Shown here one piece after another: positions 53,709-63,109 of a stretch of DNA of 64,000 bases. A program made the position numbers and the translations under genes. The stretch is from Cryobacterium ruanii (GTDB lineage: Bacteria > Actinomycetota > Actinomycetes > Actinomycetales > Microbacteriaceae), in contig NZ_SOHK01000014.1 in assembly GCF_004404055.1 (NCBI RefSeq), positions 1-64,000 of the forward strand, in the 5' to 3' direction. Under the pieces are notes generated by a model that was given only the letters and a program-made list of their open reading frames with translations, was not told where the DNA came from and did not search any database. Position 1 is the stretch's first letter. Each line of letters opens with the position of its first letter.

Positions 53709-54830
53709 ATGATTACGCCCAGTGAGCCCATCGACCGCCTGTACAGCGTGATCCCCGCCGGCGGCATTGGCTCCCGATTGTGGCCGCTGTCGCGAGCGGA
53801 TGCCCCCAAATTTCTGCACGACCTCACCGGATCGGGCCACACCCTGCTGCGCGACACCTGGGATCGCCTCGTGCCGTTGTCGGGCGAGCAGCGCATCATG
53901 GTGGTCACCGGCCGTGCCCACCGCGCCGCGGTCGAGCAGCAGCTCCCCGAACTCACCGACCCTAACGTTGTGCTCGAGAGTGAACCGCGGGATTCCACCG
54001 CCGCGATCGGCCTCGCTGCCGCAATTCTGCAGCTGCGCGAACCCGGTGTGATCATCGGATCGTTCCCGGCCGATCAGGTCATCAAGGGCGACGCCCTGTT
54101 TCGTTCGGCGGTGACCGAGGCGGTCGCCGCGGCTGATGCCGGTTACATCGTCACCATCGGCATCCAGCCGACCGAGGCTGCCATAGGTTTCGGCTACATC
54201 AAGAGCGCTGCGGCGCTCGCCGTCGAGGGGGCCCCGACCGCCCTAGCCGTCGACTCCTTCGTGGAGAAGCCGAGCCCCGACGTTGCCGAGGAATACCTCG
54301 GCAACGGAAACTACCTCTGGAACGCCGGCATCTTCATTGCGCGCGCCGATCGTCTGCTGGCCGAGATCTCGGCGGCCGAGCCCGAGCTCTACGCCGGACT
54401 GATGAAGCTCGCCGAAGCGTGGGACACCCCGGCCCGCGGTGCCGTGGTAGATCAGGTGTGGCCGCGCCTGAAGAAGATCGCCATCGACTACTCGGTCGCC
54501 GAACCGGCCGCTGCCGCCGGCAAGCTCGTCGTGATTCCCGGCCAGTTCGACTGGGACGACGTGGGCGACTTCGCCTCGATCGCCAAACTGCACTCCGGCG
54601 GCCGCAAATCGAACCTCGCCATCCTCGGCGAGGGAGCCCGGGTGCTTGCCGACTCGTCGAGTGGCATCGTGGTCAGCCACACCGGCCGCATGATCGCATT
54701 GATCGGTGTCGAAGACATCGTCGTGATCGACACCCCCGACGCCCTGCTGGTCACCACGAGCGCGAACGCCCAGAAAGTGAAGGCCGTCGTCGACGCGCTC
54801 AAACTGTCGGGCTCCAGTGACGTGCTCTAA
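53709..54830 (+). CDS. manC: Mannose-1-phosphate guanylyltransferase
   Basis: A 373-residue nucleotidyltransferase making GDP-mannose from GTP and mannose 1-phosphate. The pyrophosphorylase signature is VIPAGGIGSRLWPLSRADAP, followed by the metal-binding IGSFPADQVI, FVEKPSPDVAEEYL (Lys) and NYLWNAGIFIARADRLL. It lacks the C-terminal isomerase domain of bifunctional ManC/AlgA. It is divergent from a GT4 glycosyltransferase that probably consumes its product. Confidence 0.93.
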   Translation: MITPSEPIDRLYSVIPAGGIGSRLWPLSRADAPKFLHDLTGSGHTLLRDTWDRLVPLSGEQRIMVVTGRAHRAAVEQQLPELTDPNVVLESEPRDSTAAIGLAAAILQLREPGVIIGSFPADQVIKGDALFRSAVTEAVAAADAGYIVTIGIQPTEAAIGFGYIKSAAALAVEGAPTALAVDSFVEKPSPDVAEEYLGNGNYLWNAGIFIARADRLLAEISAAEPELYAGLMKLAEAWDTPARGAVVDQVWPRLKKIAIDYSVAEPAAAAGKLVVIPGQFDWDDVGDFASIAKLHSGGRKSNLAILGEGARVLADSSSGIVVSHTGRMIALIGVEDIVVIDTPDALLVTTSANAQKVKAVVDALKLSGSSDVL

Positions 54831-54872
54831 CGCATGCGGCTAGAATTCCAATTCACGCTTAAGGGAGTGTTC

Positions 54873-55931
54873 ATGCGTCGTTTGATCGCTGTTTCCGCAA
54901 TCGCGGCATCCGCTCTGCTGGCCGGCTGCGCGCAGGCGCCCACACCCACCGCCACAACGGATGCGACGGCGCCAGACTATTGCGCCCGCATGGTCACGAA
55001 TTCGGGCGGCCTCGACGATCGCTCCTTTAACCAGTCCAGCTGGGAGGGGTTGCAGGAGGCGGCCACGACGTACAACATCGACACCGACGCGATCGTATCG
55101 ACGTCGGAGACCGATCTGGCACCCAACGTGAGCCAGGCCGTCGCCACCGGATGCCAGTTCGTGCTCACCGTCGGCTTCGAACTCGCCGACGCCACCCTCG
55201 CCGAAGCGACCGCCAACCCCGACGTGCACTTCGCGATCGTCGACGAGGTCGTCGACGCGCCGAACGTGAAACCGATCGTCTTCGATACCGCCCAGGCGTC
55301 GTTTCTGGCCGGATACCTCGCCGCCGGCGTGAGCAAAACGGGGATCGTGGCAACCTTCGGCGGCGGCAACCAGCCGCCGGTCACGCTGTTCATGGACGGT
55401 TTTGTCGACGGTGTCGCCATGTACAACGACAAGCACGACACGGCGGTTGAGGTGCTCGGCTGGAACAAGGACGCCCAGGACGGCAGTTTCACCGGTGACT
55501 TCGAAGACGTCAACAAGGGCAAGGCCCTGGCCCAGTCCTTCATCGACCAGGGCGCCGACATCATTCTGCCGGTGGCCGGGCAGGTCGGGCAGGGTGCGGC
55601 CGCTGCCGCGATCGAGACGCCGGGGGTTTCGATCATCTGGGTCGACAACGACGGCTATGTCACGCTGCCCACCCAGTTTCAGTCGGTCGTGCTCACCAGC
55701 GTGCTGAAGAACACCTCGGCCGCGGTCGTGGAGACCATCGGAGCTGACCTCGACGGCACCTTCGACAACTCGGCGTTCGTGGGGACCCTGAAAAATGGCG
55801 GCGTTGAGATTGCCGACTTTCACGACCAGGCCGCCCTTGTTTCGCCCGAACTCGTGGATGAACTCGACCAGATTCGAGCCGCTATTGTAGCTGGGATCAT
55901 TGCCGTGGAAGGCCCCAGCACACCCCAGTAA
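54873..55931 (+). CDS. BMP-family nucleoside-binding lipoprotein 1
   Basis: A 352-residue basic-membrane-protein (PnrA-like) substrate-binding lipoprotein. A lipobox LLAGC puts the lipidated Cys near residue 20. BMP-family blocks are GGLDDRSFNQSSWEGLQEAA, CQFVLTVGFELADATLAEA, KPIVFDTAQASFLAGYLAAG and VTLFMDGFVDGVAMYN. ATG 54873 has AAGGGAG upstream, and TAGAAT at 54840-54845 is a likely -10. It is the first of two tandem paralogues that serve a nucleoside ABC importer. Confidence 0.92.
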   Translation: MRRLIAVSAIAASALLAGCAQAPTPTATTDATAPDYCARMVTNSGGLDDRSFNQSSWEGLQEAATTYNIDTDAIVSTSETDLAPNVSQAVATGCQFVLTVGFELADATLAEATANPDVHFAIVDEVVDAPNVKPIVFDTAQASFLAGYLAAGVSKTGIVATFGGGNQPPVTLFMDGFVDGVAMYNDKHDTAVEVLGWNKDAQDGSFTGDFEDVNKGKALAQSFIDQGADIILPVAGQVGQGAAAAAIETPGVSIIWVDNDGYVTLPTQFQSVVLTSVLKNTSAAVVETIGADLDGTFDNSAFVGTLKNGGVEIADFHDQAALVSPELVDELDQIRAAIVAGIIAVEGPSTPQ

Positions 55932-56073
55932 GGGGAAAATTGTCCCCGCAATGTCGCGGCTTGGTAACGACTCGGTCGCACACCCATATTGCTCATCTGC
56001 GCAGTCGCACATTCGGTAACGTGGAGCGCACCACGCCCGTGCGATCTCGCTGGGCAGCACCCTGGAGGTCCTC

Positions 56074-57180
56074 TTGACAATTTCGACCCGTAAGACCGTA
56101 CTTGCCGGTCTTGCAATGTTCGGCACAGTGGCGATGCTCGCGGCCTGTGCCCAGGCGCCCGCTACGACCGACGACACCAACTCCGCCGCCGCGAGCGACT
56201 TTCTGCCCTGCATGGTCTCGGACGAGGGTGGATTCGACGACAAGTCCTTCAACCAGCTCGGTTTCGAGGGACTTACCGAGGCTTCAGAGACCCTCGGCGT
56301 CAAGCCGATCACGGTCGAGTCCGCCACCGAAACCGACTACCAGTCGAACGTGCAGAACCTCGTGGATCAGGGTTGCAACCTGATCGTGACCGTCGGTTTC
56401 AACCTCGCTGCCGCAACCGTGGAGTCGGCCCTGGCCAACCCCGAGGTCAACTACGCGATCATCGACGACACTGCCGACCTGGACTTCAACGGTGAGATCG
56501 ACGCTCCGAACATCAAGCCCATCGTTTTCGACACCGCCCCGGCTGCCTTCCTGGCGGGCTACGCGGCCGCCGGCTACAGCAAGACCGGCGTTGTCGGTAC
56601 CTATGGCGGACTGCAGATCCCGCCGGTCACCATCTTCATGGACGGCTTCGCTGACGGTGTCGCCTACTACAACGAGAAGAACGGCACCACCGTTCAGACC
56701 GTTGGCTGGGATGTCGCCTCCCAGACCGGTTCCTTCACCGGTGGCTTCGCCGCCGGAGTCGACTCGCTCGCCAAGGCCCAGGGCCTGATCGACCAGAACG
56801 CCGACGTGCTCCTGCCCGTGGGCGGCCCGATCTTCCTGAGCGCGATTGAGGCCATCAAGAGCTCGGGCAAGGACATCGCCATGATCGGCGTGGACGCCGA
56901 CCTCTACGAGACCTACCCCGACGGTGCTGACCTGTTCCTGACCAGCATTCTCAAGGGCATGAAGGTCGGCGTGGCCGAGGTGGTGGCCGGCGCTGGCGCC
57001 GATGACTTCGACGCCACCCCGTTCGTCGGAACCCTGGACAACGATGGCGTGGGCGTTGCTCCGTTCCACGACTTCGAGTCCAAAGTTGCCGCGACCATGG
57101 CTGACGAGCTCGACGCCATCAAGGCCGGCATCATCGACGGTTCGATCACTGTCGAATCGCCCGCCTCGCCCAAGCAGTAA
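56074..57180 (+). CDS. BMP-family nucleoside-binding lipoprotein 2
   Basis: A 368-residue paralogue of the preceding protein with the same blocks (GGFDDKSFNQLGFEGLTEAS, CNLIVTVGFNLAAATVESAL, KPIVFDTAPAAFLAGYAAAG, VTIFMDGFADGVAYYN) and lipobox LAAC near residue 25. The start codon is TTG 56074, directed by GGAGGT 4 nt upstream. It is separated from the first copy by 142 bp, with a small GGGGA/TCCCC hairpin and probably its own promoter, and followed by a strong hairpin (57197-57222) before the ATPase gene. Confidence 0.92.
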   Translation: MTISTRKTVLAGLAMFGTVAMLAACAQAPATTDDTNSAAASDFLPCMVSDEGGFDDKSFNQLGFEGLTEASETLGVKPITVESATETDYQSNVQNLVDQGCNLIVTVGFNLAAATVESALANPEVNYAIIDDTADLDFNGEIDAPNIKPIVFDTAPAAFLAGYAAAGYSKTGVVGTYGGLQIPPVTIFMDGFADGVAYYNEKNGTTVQTVGWDVASQTGSFTGGFAAGVDSLAKAQGLIDQNADVLLPVGGPIFLSAIEAIKSSGKDIAMIGVDADLYETYPDGADLFLTSILKGMKVGVAEVVAGAGADDFDATPFVGTLDNDGVGVAPFHDFESKVAATMADELDAIKAGIIDGSITVESPASPKQ

Positions 57181-57196
57181 TACGCTGTAGTGACCT

Positions 57197-57222
57197 GGGG
57201 AGGCCGGATCGCCGGCCTCCCC
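57197..57222 (+). terminator. Strong hairpin between the second BMP gene and the ABC ATPase gene
   Basis: A perfect 11-bp G+C-rich stem, GGGGAGGCCGG / CCGGCCTCCCC, with a 4-nt loop, followed by ATTTCATTT. It should terminate or attenuate transcription and so set lipoprotein mRNA above that of the transporter. Confidence 0.85.
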
Positions 57223-57277
57223 ATTTCATTTCCCCGTGCAGTGATCCCGCTGGCGCTACCCCCAGAATTCAGGATGA

Positions 57278-58798
57278 ATGAAGCTCGAACTTCGCGGCAT
57301 CACGAAGCGCTTCGGTGCGCTGGTCGCCAACAACAACATTTCCCTCACCGTAGAGTCGGGTGAAATTCACGCCCTGCTGGGCGAGAATGGCGCTGGCAAG
57401 TCCACCCTGATGAATGTGCTGTACGGCCTGTATATCGCCGAAGAGGGCGAGATCCTGCTCGACGACAAGGTACAGCAATTTGCCGGGCCGGGCGACGCCA
57501 TGAACGCGGGTATCGGCATGGTGCACCAGCACTTCATGCTCGTTCCCGTGTTCACCGTCGCCGAGAACGTCGTGCTCGGCCACGAACAAACCACCTTCGG
57601 CGGTCGTCTCGATCTCAGCGCGGCCCGGGCCAAGGTACGAGAGATTTCTGACCGGTTCGGTTTCGACATCGACCCCGACGCACTCATCGAGGACCTGCCG
57701 GTCGGTGTGCAGCAGCGTGTGGAGATCATCAAGGCGCTCTCGCAGGATGCGAAGGTGCTGGTGTTCGACGAACCCACCGCCGTGCTCACACCGCAGGAGA
57801 CCGACGAGCTCATGACCATCATGCGCCAGCTCGCTGCGTCGGGTACCTCGATCGTGTTCATCACCCACAAACTGCGGGAGGTGCGCGCCGTCGCGGACCG
57901 CATCACGGTCATCCGTTTGGGAACCGTGGTCGGTGAGGCCTCTCCGACGGCGACGAATGCCGAGCTTGCCTCGCTCATGGTCGGCCGCGCCGTCGAACTG
58001 ACGGTGCACAAGAATGCACCCGAATTGCGCGGAACCGCGCTGTCGGTGAAGAACCTCTCGGTGATCGACGTTCGAAACCAGATCGTCGTCAACAACGTCA
58101 GCTTCGACGTGCAGGCCGGTGAAGTGCTGGCCATCGCCGGTGTGCAGGGCAACGGCCAGACCGAACTCACCGAGGCACTGCTCGGCCTGCAGCAGCACGT
58201 CACGGGGTCGATCGAACTCGATGGCAAACCGCTGCGCGGGTACAGCGTGCGGCACATTCTCGATTCCGGCGTCGGATTCGTGCCCGAGGACCGCACTGAA
58301 GACGGCCTCATCGCCGACTTCAGCATCGCCGAGAACCTCATGCTCGACCGCAGCTCCGGGGCACCGTTCGTGAAGGCCGGAAACCTGCAGCTGGCTTTCC
58401 GGGCCAAATTTGCCGCGGAGAAGATCACCGAGTTCGACATTCGCTCGCAGGGCAGCGAGATGGAAGCCGGCCGGCTTTCCGGTGGCAACCAGCAGAAGGT
58501 CGTGCTCGCGCGGGAACTGAGCCGCAACCTGCGCCTGTTCGTGGCGGCGCAGCCGACCCGTGGGCTCGATGTGGGTTCAATCGAATTCGTGCACACCCGC
58601 ATCATTGAAACCAGGGACTCCGGCATCCCGGTCATTGTCGTTTCCACTGAGCTCGACGAGGTCGTCGCGCTCGCCGACCGCATCGCGGTGATGTATCGAG
58701 GAGAAATCGTGGGTATCGTTCCCGGCAGCACCCCCCGGGCCACACTCGGCCTTATGATGGCCGGCGAACACGCTCCGGTAGCGGAGGCCGCACTGTGA
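57278..58798 (+). CDS. Nucleoside ABC transporter ATPase (two nucleotide-binding domains)
   Basis: A 506-residue ATPase of the YufO/NupA type with two ATPase domains. Domain 1 has Walker A GENGAGKSTLMNVLYG, the Q-loop GMVHQHFMLVPVFTV and Walker B LVFDEPTAVLTPQE. Domain 2 has a degenerate Walker A (AGVQGNGQTELTEALLG), signature LSGGNQQKVVLARELSR and FVAAQPTRGLDVGS, typical of sugar/nucleoside importers of this group. The start at ATG 57278 follows the terminator by 56 nt. The 3' end overlaps the first permease by 4 nt. Confidence 0.94.
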   Translation: MKLELRGITKRFGALVANNNISLTVESGEIHALLGENGAGKSTLMNVLYGLYIAEEGEILLDDKVQQFAGPGDAMNAGIGMVHQHFMLVPVFTVAENVVLGHEQTTFGGRLDLSAARAKVREISDRFGFDIDPDALIEDLPVGVQQRVEIIKALSQDAKVLVFDEPTAVLTPQETDELMTIMRQLAASGTSIVFITHKLREVRAVADRITVIRLGTVVGEASPTATNAELASLMVGRAVELTVHKNAPELRGTALSVKNLSVIDVRNQIVVNNVSFDVQAGEVLAIAGVQGNGQTELTEALLGLQQHVTGSIELDGKPLRGYSVRHILDSGVGFVPEDRTEDGLIADFSIAENLMLDRSSGAPFVKAGNLQLAFRAKFAAEKITEFDIRSQGSEMEAGRLSGGNQQKVVLARELSRNLRLFVAAQPTRGLDVGSIEFVHTRIIETRDSGIPVIVVSTELDEVVALADRIAVMYRGEIVGIVPGSTPRATLGLMMAGEHAPVAEAAL

Positions 58799-60060
58799 GC
58801 GGCCGAACAGTCACCACGCCGGCGCCGGTTCCGGGCGCCGTCAAGAAGGACGGCTCCGAACGGTGGTCCCAGGCCCTGCGTGACATCACCGGCGGCAGCG
58901 CCATGATCTCCGTGTTAGCGGTGCTGCTCGCCCTCGTGGTCGGCGCGGTGCTGATCGCGTTCACCACCGACCGGGTGCAGGAAACCGCCGGATACTTCTT
59001 CTCCCGGCCGACCGACCTGATCGGGGCCGTTTGGGAGGCCGTGGCTGGTGCTTACTCGGCGCTGTTCCAGGGCTCCGTCTACAACTTTCGTGCTCCGAGC
59101 TTCTTCAATGCCATTCGCCCCCTGACGGAGACCCTCACCTTTGCCACGCCGCTGATCGCTGCCGGTCTCGGCGTGGGCCTTGCATTCCGGGTCGGCATGT
59201 TCAATATCGGTGGCCGCGGGCAGATGCTCATCGCCGCCGGCGCCGCTGGCTGGGTCGCGTTTGCGGTGGAGCTGCCCGCCGGCATCCACTTGATTGTCGC
59301 GATTCTGGCCGGTCTGCTCGGCGGGGCGATCTGGGGTGGAATCGTCGGCCTGCTCAAGGCTCGCACCGGAGCCCACGAGGTGATCGTCACGATCATGCTG
59401 AACTTTGTGGCCCTGTACCTGATTCAGTTTCTGCTGCGCACCCCTGGCGCCCTGCAAGCTCCTGGCAGCAACAACCCGAAGACACCGGCCATGGCGGCAA
59501 CCGCGGTGTTCCCCGACCTGTTCGGCCCGCGCTACAACCTGCACGCCGGCTTTCTCACCGTCATCGCGGCCACGATCTTCGTGTGGTGGCTGCTCAGCCG
59601 GTCCAACCTCGGCTTTCAGTTTCGCGCCGTCGGGCAGAACCCCAGCGCGGCTCGGGTCGCCGGCATCAACGTGAAAAACGTGTACCTGTACGCCATGGCC
59701 ATCTCGGGTGCGCTTGTGGGCCTCGCCGGCATCAACCAGGTGCTCGGCACGGTGACCACCGGGTTCGGGGCCGGCATTGACGCCGGCATCGGGTTCGACG
59801 CTATCACCGTTGCCCTGCTCGGTCGTTCTAGACCGTGGGGTATCTTCGCCGCCGGCATTCTCTTCGGTGCTTTCAAGGCCGGCGGGTTCGCCATGCAGGC
59901 TGCTGAGGGGGTGCCGATCGATATCGTCGTGGTCGTGCAGGCGCTCATCGTGCTGTTCATCGCAGCCCCACCGCTGGTGCGGGCCATCTTCCACCTGCCG
60001 ACACCGGGCACCACCAGAAAACCCAGAATTCGCAAGATCAACGAGGTGGTGGCGAAATGA
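58795..60060 (+). CDS. Nucleoside ABC transporter permease (YufP/NupB-like)
   Basis: A 421-residue permease with about 9-10 helices. After a 35-residue cytoplasmic N-terminus come ISVLAVLLALVVGAVLIAF, then the conserved FRVGMFNIGGRGQMLIAAG, GAHEVIVTIMLNFVALYLI, FRAVGQNPSAARVAGINVKN and FDAITVALLGRSRPWG. The start overlaps the ATPase stop and the end overlaps the second permease (ATGA in both cases). The N-terminus is longer than in B. subtilis homologues. Confidence 0.93.
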   Translation: MSGRTVTTPAPVPGAVKKDGSERWSQALRDITGGSAMISVLAVLLALVVGAVLIAFTTDRVQETAGYFFSRPTDLIGAVWEAVAGAYSALFQGSVYNFRAPSFFNAIRPLTETLTFATPLIAAGLGVGLAFRVGMFNIGGRGQMLIAAGAAGWVAFAVELPAGIHLIVAILAGLLGGAIWGGIVGLLKARTGAHEVIVTIMLNFVALYLIQFLLRTPGALQAPGSNNPKTPAMAATAVFPDLFGPRYNLHAGFLTVIAATIFVWWLLSRSNLGFQFRAVGQNPSAARVAGINVKNVYLYAMAISGALVGLAGINQVLGTVTTGFGAGIDAGIGFDAITVALLGRSRPWGIFAAGILFGAFKAGGFAMQAAEGVPIDIVVVVQALIVLFIAAPPLVRAIFHLPTPGTTRKPRIRKINEVVAK

Positions 60061-61355
60061 GTACGATCACGCAAGATATCGCTCCGCTGCCGTCTTCGGC
60101 CCCGATCGTCAAGCTGACGGCGCAGGTTCGCAGCTGGAAGATTCCGATCACGTTCAGCGGCTTTGCCATCGCCTCATTGCTCCTGTTTGTCGGGCTCGGA
60201 CGCGGGCAGCGCGGTGAGCTCAGCACCTTCCGCCTGTCGGAGACGCGTGACGTTATCCAACTGCCCGAGGTTGCCCTGCCGACCTTCGTGACCGGGGTAC
60301 TGGTCGCCATCGTGCTCGTGCTCATGGCGGTGTCGTCGGCCTGGCTGGTCTATCGCCACCGCAAGATTCCGATCGTGTTGACCATCATGTTCGCATTGCT
60401 GTTTCTGATCGGCTTTCTGGCCTGGGCGGCGTCCGGCTCGACCATTCCGGTGCCCGGCCTGCTGATCGGCACCGTTACCCTCAGTGCCCCGCTCATTTTC
60501 GGCGCCCTCGGCGGCGTGCTGTCCGAACGCGCCGGCGTCGTGAACGTAGCCATCGAGGCGCAGCTGCTCGCCGGGGCTTTCAGCTCCGCCGTTGTAGCCT
60601 CTGCCACGGGCAACCCCTACCTCGGCCTGCTCGCGGCTATGGTGGCCGGTGCACTCGTGTCGATGGTGCTGGCTGCCTTCGCACTCAAGTACCTCGTCGA
60701 CCAGGTCATCGTCGGTGTCGTGCTGAACGTGCTCGTTATCGGGCTGACGAGCTTTCTCTATTCACAGGTGCTCGCCCCGAGTGCCAACCTCAACTCGCCG
60801 GACGTCTTTCCGCGGCTGAACATTCCGCTGCTCAGTGAAATCCCGATCATCGGACCGGTGCTGTTTCGCCAGACCATCATCGTGTACGTCATGTACGTCG
60901 CTGTCGCCCTGGTGTTCTTCGGCCTGTTTCGCACCAAGTGGGGCCTGCGCGTGCGGGCCGTGGGTGAGCATCCGCAAGCCGCCGACACGGTCGGCATCAA
61001 CGTCAACCGCACCCGATTCATTGCCGTCACCCTCGGCGGCGTCATCTCCGGATTCGGCGGGGCGTACTTCACTCTCGGCGCGGTCGGCGCGTTCAACAAG
61101 GAGATGACCAACGGCATGGGCTTCATCGCCCTCGCCGCGGTGATCTTCGGCCAGTGGCATCCGATCAAGGCCACCCTCGCGGCGCTGTTGTTCGGCTTCG
61201 CGACCAACCTTCAGAACGTGCTGGGCATCATCGGCTCGCCGGTACCAAGCGAATTCATGCTTATGCTGCCCTACGTCGTGACGATCTTCGCCGTTGCCGG
61301 GTTCGTCGGCCGCTCGCGGGCACCCGCCGCAGACGGAAAGCCGTACATCAAATGA
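60057..61355 (+). CDS. Nucleoside ABC transporter permease (YufQ/NupC-like)
   Basis: A 432-residue partner permease. The core of the family (APLIFGALGGVLSERAGVVN, VDQVIVGVVLNVLVIGLTSF, LRVRAVGEHPQAADTVGINV, GMGFIALAAVIFGQWHP) is in the C-terminal three quarters. The N-terminal about 130 residues add three further hydrophobic segments that the short bacterial YufQ proteins lack but many actinobacterial members have. Overlaps on both sides show tight coupling (ATGA with the cytidine deaminase). Confidence 0.93.
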   Translation: MSTITQDIAPLPSSAPIVKLTAQVRSWKIPITFSGFAIASLLLFVGLGRGQRGELSTFRLSETRDVIQLPEVALPTFVTGVLVAIVLVLMAVSSAWLVYRHRKIPIVLTIMFALLFLIGFLAWAASGSTIPVPGLLIGTVTLSAPLIFGALGGVLSERAGVVNVAIEAQLLAGAFSSAVVASATGNPYLGLLAAMVAGALVSMVLAAFALKYLVDQVIVGVVLNVLVIGLTSFLYSQVLAPSANLNSPDVFPRLNIPLLSEIPIIGPVLFRQTIIVYVMYVAVALVFFGLFRTKWGLRVRAVGEHPQAADTVGINVNRTRFIAVTLGGVISGFGGAYFTLGAVGAFNKEMTNGMGFIALAAVIFGQWHPIKATLAALLFGFATNLQNVLGIIGSPVPSEFMLMLPYVVTIFAVAGFVGRSRAPAADGKPYIK

Positions 61356-61762
61356 GCATCGCTGTCGATTGGGCTGCACTGCGCTCGCAGGCCCTCGCTG
61401 CCATGAAGACCGCCTACGTGCCGTACTCGAAGTTTCCGGTGGGCGTCGCGGCCCTTGTCGATGACGGGCGGGTGATCAGCGGATGCAACGTGGAGAACGC
61501 CTCCTATGGACTCACCCTCTGCGCGGAGTGCGGTCTGGTGTCCGCGCTTCATCGCAGCGGTGGCGGCCAGCTCGTCGCGTTCACCTGTGTCGACGGGAAT
61601 GGCGGCGTCCTCATGCCGTGCGGTCGCTGCCGGCAGCTGCTCTACGAACACTCCGCGCCGGGCATGCTGATCGAAACCGTGTCGGGCGTCAAAACCATCG
61701 ACGAGGTGCTGCCGGATGCTTTCGGGCCGCGGCAACTCGCCGACTACCACGCCACCAGCTAG
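61352..61762 (+). CDS. cdd: Cytidine deaminase
   Basis: A 136-residue homotetrameric-type cytidine deaminase converting (deoxy)cytidine to (deoxy)uridine. The zinc site is CAEC (LTLCAECGLVSAL) and PCGRC (LMPCGRCRQLL); the N-terminal YVPYSKFPVGVAAL and CNVENASYG contact the ribose. The start overlaps the permease stop by 4 nt. It feeds imported cytidine to the phosphorylase step downstream. Confidence 0.95.
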   Translation: MSIAVDWAALRSQALAAMKTAYVPYSKFPVGVAALVDDGRVISGCNVENASYGLTLCAECGLVSALHRSGGGQLVAFTCVDGNGGVLMPCGRCRQLLYEHSAPGMLIETVSGVKTIDEVLPDAFGPRQLADYHATS

Positions 61763-61774
61763 GGAGAGTCGAAG

Positions 61775-63079
61775 GTGACCACCATCGAACCGTTTGACGC
61801 CGTCGACCTGATCCACACCAAGCGTGACCGCGGCGAGCTCAGCGGACCGCAGATCAACTGGCTGATCGACGCCTACACGCGTGGGTACGTCGGCGACGAG
61901 CAGATGGCCGCCATGACCATGGCGATCTTTCTGAACGGCATGACCCGCAGCGAGATTCGCTCGCTGACCATGGCGATGCTCGCCAGCGGCGAACGCATGA
62001 GCTTTGCGGGGCTAGGCAAGCCGACCACCGACAAGCACTCCACCGGTGGCGTCGGAGACAAGGTCACCCTGCCGCTCATGCCCCTCGTCGCTGTGTTCGG
62101 TGCGGCCGTGCCACAGCTCTCCGGTCGTGGCCTCGGCCACACCGGCGGCACCCTCGACAAGCTCGAGTCGATTCCGGGCTGGCGCGCCAACCTGAGCAAC
62201 GCCGAGATGCTCAAGCAGTTGCAGGAGATCGGCGGGGTGGTCTGTGCCGCCGGAAGCGGCCTGGCCCCGGCCGACGGCAAGCTTTACGCCCTGCGCGACA
62301 TCACCGGCACGGTCGAGGCGATACCGCTGATTGCATCGTCGATCATGTCGAAGAAGATCGCCGAGGGCACGAGCGCGCTCGTGCTCGATGTCAAGTTCGG
62401 CTCCGGCGCGTTCCTCAAGGACATTGAGCGGTCGCGGGAGTTGGCCCGCACGATGGTCGAGCTGGGCGAGGATGCCGGGGTCGCGACATCCGCTCTGCTG
62501 ACCAACATGAACGTGCCGCTCGGATTCGCCATCGGCAACGCCAATGAGGTGCGCGAGTCGGTCGAGGTGCTCGCCGGCGGCGGGCCAGCCGACGTGGTGG
62601 AGCTGACCGTTGCACTGGCCGAGGAGATGCTGTCGCTCGCCGGTATTACCGGCGTCGACGTGGGCGCTGCGCTCACCGACGGCCGGGCCATGGACAAGTG
62701 GCGTGCCGTGATTCGGGCGCAGGGCGGCGACCCGGATGCCGCGTTGCCGGTTGCGCGCGAAACCCACGTCGTGCTCGCCGAGCGCAGCGGCGTGCTGGTC
62801 GAACAGCAGGCGCTGCCGTTCGGCATCGGCGCCTGGCGACTCGGTGCGGGGCGGGCGCGCAAACAGGACCCGGTGCAGCATGCCGCCGGAATCGACTTGC
62901 ACGCCAAGCCCGGTGACACCGTCGTGCAGGGTCAGCCGCTGTTCACGCTGAGCGCCGACGAGCCCGAGCGGTTCGCGCGGGCGCTCGAAGCCGTCGCGGG
63001 CGCTTGGCGCATTGGCGACCCGGGGGAGCCCGTGCAGGATGGTGGACCGCTGATCGCGGAGCGCATCGGGAACCGCTAA
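61775..63079 (+). CDS. deoA: Thymidine/pyrimidine-nucleoside phosphorylase
   Basis: A 434-residue phosphorylase splitting thymidine or deoxyuridine into base and (deoxy)ribose 1-phosphate. The glycosyl transferase family 3 signature is ALIGN-like at KHSTGGVGDKVTLPLMPLV and SGRGLGHTGGTLDKLESIPG, with IASSIMSKKIAEGTSALVLD near the middle. A GTG start at 61775 is preceded by AGGGAGA. It is the last gene of the nucleoside uptake and salvage operon. Confidence 0.94.
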   Translation: MTTIEPFDAVDLIHTKRDRGELSGPQINWLIDAYTRGYVGDEQMAAMTMAIFLNGMTRSEIRSLTMAMLASGERMSFAGLGKPTTDKHSTGGVGDKVTLPLMPLVAVFGAAVPQLSGRGLGHTGGTLDKLESIPGWRANLSNAEMLKQLQEIGGVVCAAGSGLAPADGKLYALRDITGTVEAIPLIASSIMSKKIAEGTSALVLDVKFGSGAFLKDIERSRELARTMVELGEDAGVATSALLTNMNVPLGFAIGNANEVRESVEVLAGGGPADVVELTVALAEEMLSLAGITGVDVGAALTDGRAMDKWRAVIRAQGGDPDAALPVARETHVVLAERSGVLVEQQALPFGIGAWRLGAGRARKQDPVQHAAGIDLHAKPGDTVVQGQPLFTLSADEPERFARALEAVAGAWRIGDPGEPVQDGGPLIAERIGNR

Positions 63080-63109
63080 CGCGGCGCCCTCGCGCGCATC
63101 AGTGATGGC

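Noticed and set aside
55932..55947. GGGGA-N6-TCCCC hairpin after the first BMP gene as a strong terminator
   Set aside because: Only 5 bp with a 6-nt loop and no T-run; kept as a comment, not as a terminator call.
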